Source of the DNA: Ruixingdingia sedimenti
Lineage (GTDB): Bacteria > Pseudomonadota > Alphaproteobacteria > Rhodobacterales > Rhodobacteraceae
Assembly: GCF_031432425.1 (NCBI RefSeq)
Contig: NZ_JAVKPH010000044.1
Span: 1-24,122 of the forward strand
Length of the DNA stretch: 24,122 nt
Direction of reading: 5' to 3'
Shown here: positions 7,089 through 13,885 of the stretch, piece by piece
Layout of the letters: each line of letters begins with the position of its first letter
Position numbering within the stretch: position 1 is the first letter of the stretch
Position numbers and translations under genes: made by a program
The notes under the pieces: generated by a model
What the model saw: only the letters and a program-made list of their open reading frames with translations
Told to the model about the DNA's origin: nothing
Database searches by the model: none

Positions 7089-7754
7089 TCGACACTTCGT
7101 TCAGCTATGACAAGGCCAACCGCTCCTCGCTGTCGGGCCAGCGCGGGGTCGGCATGGAAAAGGGCCTCGAGATCCTGGCCCAAATCCGGGCGGAATTCGG
7201 CTGCCCGGTGCTGACGGACGTGCACGAAACCCACCACTGCGCCCCCGCGGCCGAGGTCGTTGACATCCTGCAGATCCCCGCATTCCTCTGCCGCCAGACG
7301 GACCTGCTGCTTGCCGCAGGGGCAACCGGCAAGGTCATCAACATCAAGAAGGGGCAGTTTCTGGCCCCCTGGGACATGGCGAATGTCGCCGCCAAGGTCG
7401 AAAGCACAGGCAACCGCAACATCCTTTTGCACATCTTTCGGCTACAATACGCTGGTGACGGATTTCCGCGCCCTGCCGATCATGGCGCAGACCGGCTGGC
7501 CGGTGGTGTTCGACGCCACTCATTCGGTGCAGCAACCCGGCGGGCTTGGCAGCGCCAGCGGTGGACAGCGCGAATTCGCGCCCGTTCTGGCGCGCGCGGC
7601 CTGCGCCGTCGGGGTGGCGATGCTGTTCATCGAAACCCATCAGGATCCCGACACTTCGCCATCGGATGGCCCCAACATGATCCCCCTGCACGAAATGGCA
7701 GGCCTTATCGGCAGCCTGCGCGCCATCGACAACCTGACCAAGGGCCGCGGCTGA
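7089..7754 (+). pseudogene. kdsA: kdsA remnant: 3-deoxy-D-manno-octulosonate-8-phosphate synthase
   Basis: KdsA condenses phosphoenolpyruvate with arabinose-5-phosphate to give KDO-8-phosphate for LPS or capsule. The first frame (to about 7433) gives SYDKANRSSLSGQRGVGMEKG, TDVHET, QIPAFLCRQTDLLLAA and VINIKKGQF; the second frame (to the TGA at 7754) gives SFGYNTLVTDFRALPIMAQTG, FDATHSVQQPGG, FIETHQDPDTSPSDG and AIDNLTKG. Two lesions are visible. About the first 55 residues are gone, replaced by the integrase region. Near 7428-7440 about 11 bases are missing, which removes the conserved Cys-Glu/Asp-Arg-Gly and shifts the frame. The enzyme cannot be made, so any KDO synthesis must rely on another copy. 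It may be a second, polysaccharide-locus paralogue. Confidence 0.9.
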
Positions 7755-7817
7755 GCCCGCGTCGATTGGCCCGATAACGCGGCATTCCCGGGCCGTTGCG
7801 TTGAAAAGGCGTCGATA

Positions 7818-7825
7818 CACTGGCA
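7818..7825 (+). repeat. 8-bp target duplication of IS256-family element, left copy
   Basis: CACTGGCA lies directly before the left inverted repeat at 7826 and is repeated exactly at 9219-9226. An 8-bp duplication is normal for this family. Confidence 0.9.
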
Positions 7826-9218
7826 GGTCGTGTCTCGAATGCTGTGGAAATTCCCTGGCGGCGCGCTCCGGGCATGTGGAGGCTCGGTTTTTCAAGCGGC
7901 GAGGTCAAGGGGCATCGGTTCGATGGGCTGAGAGAGGGTGTCCCAGCCATCGACCTTGCGCATCTGGATCTGGCCGGAAGCCAGCAGCGCCCAGAGTAGC
8001 ATCGGCACGGTTTCGGCGCAGGGCAGCACGGTCTGGGTCTTGATGCGGCGGCGGAATTCCTCGTTCAGCCGCTCAATGGCGTTGGTCATGCGCGCAGATT
8101 TCCACTGCGATGGATCCAGTCGGGTGAAGGCGAACAGCCGCGCCCCGGATTCCTCCAGGCAGTCGGCCACTGCCCGGCACTGCAGGCGCCACTTGCGCAG
8201 GAAGGCGTTGCGGCGGCGCTCCAACTCGGCGGCGGTGTCGGCGTAGATCATGTCGCGGTAGTCCTCGGTCAGCTCGTCGTGCATGTGCTTCGGGGCATGG
8301 GCCAGGAGGTTTCGGTGCTTGTGAACCGTGCAGCGCTGGATCGGCAGGTCGTCGCCCCACAGCGCCACGAGCGCGGCTTCCAGCCCCGGGGCGCCGTCGA
8401 CGACCACGAATTCGGGCCGTTTCAGGCCCCGTGCATCAAGATCATCGAGGAACTGGCGCCAGGCGGCCGTGCTCTCGCCGCCCATGTTTCTGATGGAAAG
8501 CAGCACCTTCTGCCCGTCGCGGCGCACGCCGATGGCGGCCAGCACCGAGATGTTCGTGGCTTTCCGGTCCAGCTTGGTCTTGATCACGGTGCCATCGAGG
8601 ATCAGGCGGACGATGTCCTCATCGGCCAGACTGCGGGCACACCAGGCGTCCCAGTCTACCTTCACCTTGCGCCAAGCGCGGCTGACCACGTCCTTGCTGA
8701 CGGCCCCCTCGAAGAGCCCAAACAGCGCCCGCTTGACCCGCCGGGCGTTGGTGCCGGCGAGATAGACCGCGGCGATCAGGGCCTCCGCCTTCTTTGTCAG
8801 CCGCTGATAACGGGGCAGCGCCTTCGAGCGCCATTCCGTCACCTTGCCCGCCTCATTCTCGATCCGGGCCCGCGGAACCCGGACCGTTTCCGCCCCGAAG
8901 GTGCCGGTCAGTTGCCGTTCGCGGTGCCCGTGGCGATAGCCCTTCGCAGGACCGTCGCCCCGATCGTAGCGAAGGCGGCCAAGGAAGCCGGCCAGCTCCT
9001 CCTCGAAAACAGCCTCGATGGTCGCGCGGACGTTGGTCCGCAGTCGCTCTTCGATCGGGTCGAACCCGGCCAACCCGGACAGTAGCGCAAGGCTCGCAGT
9101 GTCAGTAATCTGGTTCATGGCGTGATCTCCCTGGCGGTTGCTACCGCCGGTTTGGGTGATTGCAAGTCACCCGGAGATTACGCCGCCTTCAAGTTTCCAC
9201 CACTTCCGAGACACGACC
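7826..9218 (-). mobile_element. Complete IS256-family insertion sequence
   Basis: The element is 1393 bp long. Both ends begin GGTCGTGTCTCG when read inward, and the similarity extends imperfectly through a GTGGAAA block, so the inverted repeats are about 28 bases. Perfect 8-bp duplications of CACTGGCA flank it. It holds one intact transposase gene. It sits between the kdsA remnant and rfbC, pointing away from the rfb operon, and its right end is 69 bases from the rfbC start. Confidence 0.93.
7892..9118 (-). CDS. IS256-family (Mutator-type) transposase
   Basis: The 408-residue protein has the usual family length. The N-terminal part (MNQITDTASLALLSG, then EEELAGFLGRLRYDRGDG) is followed by the DDE catalytic domain: the first Asp in RLILDGTVIKT, the second in EFVVVDGAPGLEAAL, and the Glu in MTNAIERLNEEFRRR. 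It cuts and joins the element's ends. No truncation is visible and the surrounding element has clean ends, so it is probably active or recently active. Confidence 0.95.
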   Translation of the reverse strand: MNQITDTASLALLSGLAGFDPIEERLRTNVRATIEAVFEEELAGFLGRLRYDRGDGPAKGYRHGHRERQLTGTFGAETVRVPRARIENEAGKVTEWRSKALPRYQRLTKKAEALIAAVYLAGTNARRVKRALFGLFEGAVSKDVVSRAWRKVKVDWDAWCARSLADEDIVRLILDGTVIKTKLDRKATNISVLAAIGVRRDGQKVLLSIRNMGGESTAAWRQFLDDLDARGLKRPEFVVVDGAPGLEAALVALWGDDLPIQRCTVHKHRNLLAHAPKHMHDELTEDYRDMIYADTAAELERRRNAFLRKWRLQCRAVADCLEESGARLFAFTRLDPSQWKSARMTNAIERLNEEFRRRIKTQTVLPCAETVPMLLWALLASGQIQMRKVDGWDTLSQPIEPMPLDLAA

Positions 9219-9226
9219 CACTGGCA
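9219..9226 (+). repeat. 8-bp target duplication of IS256-family element, right copy
   Basis: CACTGGCA directly follows the right inverted repeat, which ends at 9218, and matches 7818-7825. Confidence 0.9.
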
Positions 9227-9286
9227 CCCCGCGGCGTGATGCGGCATAGTGGTGATGCGCGATTGGATGACGAAAAGGGGCTGACG

Positions 9287-9886
9287 GTGCAGCTTTTTGG
9301 GACTGTTCTTGATGGTGTTGTTGTTTTGGCGCCGCGTCGTTTTGGGGATGACCGTGGTTATTTTTCCGAGACGTGGTCTCGTCGAGTTCTGTTTGCTGCG
9401 GGGATTGATGTTGATTTCGTGCAGGACAACCATTCGCTGTCGCGGGGTGTTGGGACGGTGCGGGGGCTGCATTTCCAGCGTCCGCCGCATGCGCAGGCCA
9501 AGCTTGTGCGTGTGGGGCGGGGGCGGATCCTGGATGTTGCGGTGGATATCCGGCAGGGCTCTCCCAGCTATGGCCAGTGGGTGGGGGTGGAGCTTTCGGC
9601 CGATGACGGGCGGCAGCTGCTGATCCCGGCGGGGTTCCTGCACGGGTTCGTGACGCGCGAGCCGGACACCGAGGTGATCTACAAATGCTCTGACTACTAC
9701 GCGCCCGACTGTGACGGGGCGGTGCGGTTCGACGATCCGGCGATCGGGGTGGACTGGGGGATCGCGCCGGGGGCGGCGGTCCTGTCGGACAAGGACCGCG
9801 CGGCGCCGCTGCTGCGCGATCTGGACAACCCGTTCCGCTATGAGGGGCCCTTTGGCTATTCGGCGGGGCTGGAGGTCGTGCGATGA
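9287..9886 (+). CDS. rfbC: dTDP-4-dehydrorhamnose 3,5-epimerase
   Basis: This cytoplasmic cupin-type enzyme epimerises dTDP-4-keto-6-deoxyglucose at C3 and C5, the third step of dTDP-L-rhamnose synthesis. Family motifs are VQDNHSLSRGVGTVRGLHFQ with catalytic His62, ILDVAVDIRQGSPSYGQW, LLIPAGFLHGF and the Tyr-containing YKCSDYYAPDCDG. The GTG at 9287, with AAAAGGGG just before it, gives 199 residues, a usual length. The frame is open back to 9122 but that stretch lies in the IS256-family end and has no family likeness. The stop overlaps the rfbB start as ATGA. The first 45 or so codons are unusually rich in T-ending codons compared with the rest of the gene. Confidence 0.93.
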   Translation: MQLFGTVLDGVVVLAPRRFGDDRGYFSETWSRRVLFAAGIDVDFVQDNHSLSRGVGTVRGLHFQRPPHAQAKLVRVGRGRILDVAVDIRQGSPSYGQWVGVELSADDGRQLLIPAGFLHGFVTREPDTEVIYKCSDYYAPDCDGAVRFDDPAIGVDWGIAPGAAVLSDKDRAAPLLRDLDNPFRYEGPFGYSAGLEVVR

Positions 9887-10932
9887 AGATCCTGGTGACC
9901 GGCGGCGCGGGCTTCATCGGCTCTGCGGTGGTGCGGCTGGCGGTGGCGCGGGGGCACCAGGTGGTCAACCTCGATGCGCTGACCTATGCCGCCTGCCTTG
10001 AGAACGTGGCCCCGGTCGCGGAAAGCCCGCTTTACACGTTCGAACATGCCGACATCCGCGACCGCGCAGCACTGGACCGCATCTTTGCCGCGCATCGCCC
10101 TGATGTTGTGATGCATCTTGCCGCCGAAAGCCATGTCGACCGGTCGATCGACGGGCCGGGCGACTTTATCGAAACGAACATCACCGGCACCTACCAGATG
10201 CTGGAGGCCGCGCGCGCCTACTGGACGCGCGAGGGGCGGCCCGCGGGGTTCCGCTTTCACCACATCTCGACGGACGAGGTCTTTGGCTCGTTGCCCGCGG
10301 ACCCTTCGGTGAAGTTCACCGAAGACACGCCCTATGACCCGCGCAGCCCCTATTCGGCATCCAAGGCCGCCAGCGACCATCTGGTGCGCGCCTGGCATGA
10401 AACCTACGGCCTGCCGGTGGTGCTGACGAACTGTTCGAACAACTACGGCCCCTATCACTTCCCCGAAAAGCTGGTGCCGGTGATCATCCTGAACGCGCTG
10501 GCCGGCAAGCCGCTGCCGATCTATGGCGACGGCTCGAACATCCGCGACTGGCTTTATGTCGAGGATCACGCCGATGCGCTGCTGCTGGTGCTGGCACAGG
10601 GCGAGCCGGGGCGCAGCTACAATATCGGCGGCGAGAACGAGCGGACGAACCTGGAACTGGTGCGCACGCTGTGCGCCATTCTGGATGAGAAACGCCCGAA
10701 AGCCTCGGGCAGCTATGCCGACCAGATCACCTTCGTGACCGACCGGCCCGGCCATGACGCGCGCTATGCCATTGATCCCGGCCGCATCCGCGCCGAACTG
10801 GGCTGGCGGCCAAGCGTGACGGTGGAAGAGGGGCTGGCCCGCACCGTGCAATGGTACCTGGACAACGAGGCCTGGTGGCGCCCGCTGCAGGGCCGCAAGG
10901 GCGTGGGCGAACGGCTTGGGGTGAAGGCATGA
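9883..10932 (+). CDS. rfbB: dTDP-glucose 4,6-dehydratase
   Basis: An extended short-chain dehydrogenase (349 residues) that converts dTDP-glucose to dTDP-4-keto-6-deoxyglucose, the second step of the rhamnose pathway. The Rossmann loop GGAGFIG is at residues 7-13; ISTDEVFGS holds the catalytic Thr130, Asp131 and Glu132; YSASK gives Tyr157 and Lys161. HLAAESHVDRSID, LTNCSNNYGPYHFPEKL and GDGSNIRDWLYVEDH are hallmark blocks. It is complete and overlaps both neighbours by 4 bp (ATGA), so the rfb genes are translated as one operon. Confidence 0.96.
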   Translation: MKILVTGGAGFIGSAVVRLAVARGHQVVNLDALTYAACLENVAPVAESPLYTFEHADIRDRAALDRIFAAHRPDVVMHLAAESHVDRSIDGPGDFIETNITGTYQMLEAARAYWTREGRPAGFRFHHISTDEVFGSLPADPSVKFTEDTPYDPRSPYSASKAASDHLVRAWHETYGLPVVLTNCSNNYGPYHFPEKLVPVIILNALAGKPLPIYGDGSNIRDWLYVEDHADALLLVLAQGEPGRSYNIGGENERTNLELVRTLCAILDEKRPKASGSYADQITFVTDRPGHDARYAIDPGRIRAELGWRPSVTVEEGLARTVQWYLDNEAWWRPLQGRKGVGERLGVKA

Positions 10933-11795
10933 AGCTTCTGGTCTTTGGCCGCACCGGCCAGGTGGCGACCGAACTGGCGCGGCGTCTGCCGGCGGGCTGG
11001 CAGGCGGAATTCCTGGGGCGCGAGGCGGCCGACCTGTCGGATCCGGCGGCCTGTGCGGCCGCCGTGGCGGGCACCGATGCCGATCTGGTGATCAACGCCG
11101 CCGCCTGGACGGCCGTTGACAAGGCCGAGGCCGAAGAGGCCGCGGCGACGGTTGTGAACGGGGCGGCGCCGGCGGTGATGGCGCAGGCGGCCGCGGCGCG
11201 GGGGATCCCGTTCCTGCATGTCTCGACCGATTATGTCTTTGACGGTGGCGGCACCCGCGCTTGGGCCCCTGATGACGCCACCGGGCCGCTTGGCGCCTAT
11301 GGCCGGTCGAAACTTGCCGGCGAGGCGGGCGTACGCGCGGCCGGCGGGGCGCATGTGATCCTGCGCACCTCGTGGGTGGTGTCGGCGCATGGGGGCAACT
11401 TCGTCAAGACGATGTTGCGCCTTGGGCGCGAACGCGGGGCGCTGCGGATCGTGGCCGATCAGGTCGGCGGGCCGACCCCGGCCGCCGCGATTGCCGATGC
11501 GCTGCTGACCATCGCCGCGGCCTTTGGCACCGGGCGCGGCGTGACCGGCACCTTCCACTTTGCCGGCGCCCCCGATGTCAGCTGGGCCGATTTTGCCCGC
11601 GCGATCTTTGATCAGGCCGGCTTGACGGTGGATGTCACCGACATCGCCACCGCCGATTACCCCACCCCGGCGCGGCGCCCGGCCAATTCGCGCATGGACT
11701 GCACCAGCCTGACCGCCGCCTATGGCATCGCGCGCCCCGACTGGCGCGCGGGCCTGGCCGCGATCCTGACCGACCTTGGAGAGACGCGCCAATGA
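10929..11795 (+). CDS. rfbD: dTDP-4-dehydrorhamnose reductase
   Basis: The final pathway enzyme reduces the 4-keto group with NAD(P)H to yield dTDP-L-rhamnose. The 288-residue protein starts MKLLVFGRTGQVATELARRL, with the nucleotide loop GRTGQVA at residues 7-13. HVSTDYVFDGGG and YGRSKLAGE (Tyr124, Lys128) are the catalytic blocks, and VINAAAWTAVDKAE is a family signature. The ATG at 10929 overlaps the rfbB stop as ATGA and begins exactly at the Rossmann strand; an earlier in-frame start at 10851 would lie inside rfbB. Its stop overlaps rfbA the same way. Confidence 0.95.
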   Translation: MKLLVFGRTGQVATELARRLPAGWQAEFLGREAADLSDPAACAAAVAGTDADLVINAAAWTAVDKAEAEEAAATVVNGAAPAVMAQAAAARGIPFLHVSTDYVFDGGGTRAWAPDDATGPLGAYGRSKLAGEAGVRAAGGAHVILRTSWVVSAHGGNFVKTMLRLGRERGALRIVADQVGGPTPAAAIADALLTIAAAFGTGRGVTGTFHFAGAPDVSWADFARAIFDQAGLTVDVTDIATADYPTPARRPANSRMDCTSLTAAYGIARPDWRAGLAAILTDLGETRQ

Positions 11796-12670
11796 CGACA
11801 AGCACTTCGGGCCGCAAAGGCATCATCCTGGCCGGCGGATCGGGCACGCGGCTTTACCCGATCACGATGGGCCTCTCGAAACAGCTGCTGCCGGTCTACG
11901 ACAAGCCGATGATCTACTATCCGCTGAGCGCGCTGATGCTGGCCGGCATCCGCGAGATCGCGGTGATCACCACCCCCGAGGACCAGTCGCAGTTCCGCCG
12001 GCTTCTGGGCGATGGCACCGATCTGGGCCTGCAGCTGAGCTATATCGCCCAGCCCTCGCCTGACGGGCTGGCGCAGGCCTATCTGCTGGCGCGCGACTTT
12101 CTGGCAGGCAGCCCTTCGGCGATGGTGCTGGGCGACAACATCTTCTTCGGCCACAGCCTGCCGCAGCTTCTGGCCGAGGCCGATGCCCATGCCGTGGGCG
12201 GCACCGTCTTTGGCTATCACGTCTCTGACCCAGAGCGCTATGGCGTGGTCGAGTTCGACGCCGAGGGCCGCGTGAAGTCGATCGTGGAAAAACCCGCTCG
12301 CCCGGCCTCGAACTATGCGGTCACCGGGCTTTACTTCCTCGACGGCACCGCCCCCGAAAAGGCCGCCCGCGTCACCCCCTCGCCGCGCGGAGAGCTGGAA
12401 ATCACCACCCTGCTGGAAATGTACCTGGCCGAGGGAACCCTCGCCGTCAAACGCATGGGCCGCGGCTACGCCTGGCTCGACACCGGTACCCACGGCAGCC
12501 TCCTCGACGCCGGAAACTTCGTGCGAACCCTCGAAAAACGCCAGGGCCTGCAGGTCGGATGCCCCGAAGAAATCGCCTACACCAAGGGATGGATCTCCCG
12601 CGAAAACCTCCTCATACGCGCAAAACTCTTCGACAAAAACGACTACGGAAAATACCTGAAAGATATGTAA
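11792..12670 (+). CDS. rfbA: Glucose-1-phosphate thymidylyltransferase
   Basis: This enzyme joins dTTP and glucose-1-phosphate to dTDP-glucose, the first step of the pathway. The 292-residue protein has the nucleotide-binding loop GGSGTRLYP at residues 15-23, KQLLPVYDKPMIYYPL, QPSPDGLAQA, the metal-site block LGDNIFFG, and the late block GYAWLDTGTHGSLLDAG. It overlaps rfbD by 4 bp and closes the rfbCBDA operon. Its last 250 or so bases are rich in C- and A-ending codons, opposite to the start of rfbC. Confidence 0.96.
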   Translation: MTTSTSGRKGIILAGGSGTRLYPITMGLSKQLLPVYDKPMIYYPLSALMLAGIREIAVITTPEDQSQFRRLLGDGTDLGLQLSYIAQPSPDGLAQAYLLARDFLAGSPSAMVLGDNIFFGHSLPQLLAEADAHAVGGTVFGYHVSDPERYGVVEFDAEGRVKSIVEKPARPASNYAVTGLYFLDGTAPEKAARVTPSPRGELEITTLLEMYLAEGTLAVKRMGRGYAWLDTGTHGSLLDAGNFVRTLEKRQGLQVGCPEEIAYTKGWISRENLLIRAKLFDKNDYGKYLKDM

Positions 12671-12672
12671 TT

Positions 12673-13668
12673 ATGACAGCAGCTGAAAACTCTGGCATAA
12701 CTTGGAATTACAGTATGGGCCTTCTTAAGGACAAATCTCAGGCGCTCGATGCGACCCACCGCGTAATGGTAGTCGGGGGAAATGGTTTCATAGGCCGCCA
12801 CGTGGTGCAGCACCTCACCCAGACTGGGGTTGAGGTGCTGGTATTTGATATGATATCACAGACAGACCGGCCCTCCAATACAAAGCAAATTGTCGGCTCC
12901 ATTACCGACGAGACACATTTCGCATCCGCAGTAACGGGATGCCAGACCGTCGTGTTTTTGGCAAACAGTTCTCTGCCCGGCTCGTCACCCACAAACCTCT
13001 CGGATGAGATCCACGCGCATGTTCACGCGACCGTGAAAGCCGCGGAGCTTTGCCGAGCGGCAGGTGTCCAACGATTCCTGTTCGCCTCCTCGGGCGGCAC
13101 TGTCTATGGCTACTCCTCAGACGCTCCACTCTCCGAAGAAATGTCTACGCATCCTCGCAATGCATATGGCGTCTCTAAGCTCACAATCGAGCATTACCTG
13201 CGTATTCTTGAGATGCAGGGCGACATGAAAACAGTGAGCCTGAGAATTTCAAACCCCTACGGCGAGGGACAGCGGGCAATTCGAAATCAGGGCTTCATCG
13301 CCGCAGCTATGCACAGTGCCATATCCGGCCAGCCGATAACGATCTGGGGCGACGGATCAGTGCAGCGCGATTTCATTCATGTTTCGGATTTGGCGAATGC
13401 CTTTGTCGCAGCAATAGCCTGTCCGGCCCCGCCCCAAGTGGCAAACATCGGCTCGGGCCAAGCGCTTTCGTTGCTCGATGTCATCAGAATGGTGGAATGC
13501 TGCACAGGCCGGGAGCTACGAGTGCATTTCGAGCCAGGACGGGCAATCGACGTAAAGCGTAATGTGCTCAACATTCGCCGGGCGCGCGAAACCTTGGGCT
13601 GGCAGCCGCGGATCGCGATCGACGAAGGACTGCGTAGCACCGCTAAATGGTGGATGGAACAGGCATGA
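12673..13668 (+). CDS. NAD-dependent sugar epimerase/dehydratase (extended SDR)
   Basis: The 331-residue protein has a Rossmann loop GGNGFIG at residues 35-41, FASSGGTVYGYSSD at 138-150 and the catalytic pair Tyr165/Lys169 in NAYGVSKL, then NPYGEGQ and WGDGSVQRDFIHVSDLANAF. These identify an extended SDR acting on a nucleotide sugar, most like UDP-glucose 4-epimerases and related enzymes; the substrate cannot be read from sequence. It starts 2 bases after the rfbA stop in the same direction. The ATG at 12673 leaves a 30-residue extension before the Rossmann strand, so a start at 12715 or 12766 is possible. Base composition is visibly less GC-biased than in rfbA, as in the genes that follow. 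Confidence 0.85.
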   Translation: MTAAENSGITWNYSMGLLKDKSQALDATHRVMVVGGNGFIGRHVVQHLTQTGVEVLVFDMISQTDRPSNTKQIVGSITDETHFASAVTGCQTVVFLANSSLPGSSPTNLSDEIHAHVHATVKAAELCRAAGVQRFLFASSGGTVYGYSSDAPLSEEMSTHPRNAYGVSKLTIEHYLRILEMQGDMKTVSLRISNPYGEGQRAIRNQGFIAAAMHSAISGQPITIWGDGSVQRDFIHVSDLANAFVAAIACPAPPQVANIGSGQALSLLDVIRMVECCTGRELRVHFEPGRAIDVKRNVLNIRRARETLGWQPRIAIDEGLRSTAKWWMEQA

Positions 13669-13885
13669 CATCCCGGCCAATATGCAGGACCAAGCCTGTT
13701 CAGATAACGGTCTGCCAAGATGGCCCAAGACACCTTGCCCCGTTTCTGTTCGCAGCGAAGAGAGGCTGGGGTCTGTGCGCTACTGAAGCTATGCTTGTCG
13801 TGAGCTTTGCTTGTGAGCAGAAACTCAAATTAATTCCACCACGCAGATCTGATACCGATAGCTGCGATGTTGTGAGGACGACCCA
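13669..13885 (+). other. Intergenic leader before the giant glycosyltransferase gene
   Basis: These 217 bases hold no convincing gene and no strong terminator hairpin. The only supported signal is GAGG at about 13874-13877, a ribosome-binding site 8 bases before the GTG start at 13886. A promoter is possible but none can be named. Confidence 0.4.

Noticed and set aside
7769..7800. Possible terminator after the kdsA remnant (GGCCCG...CGGGCC)
   Set aside because: The arms are only 6 bp with a long loop and no T run follows on either strand.
8279..9085. Long plus-strand open frame of 268 codons
   Set aside because: It is the antisense shadow of the IS256-family transposase, which has full family motifs on the minus strand.
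9122..9286. Upstream extension of rfbC to an ATG at 9122
   Set aside because: This part includes the IS256-family inverted repeat and would be an insertion-derived fusion; the GTG at 9287 has a good ribosome-binding site and matches family length.
9856..11801. Long minus-strand open frames opposite rfbB and rfbD
   Set aside because: They are antisense to genes with clear catalytic motifs and arise from the GC-rich codon bias.
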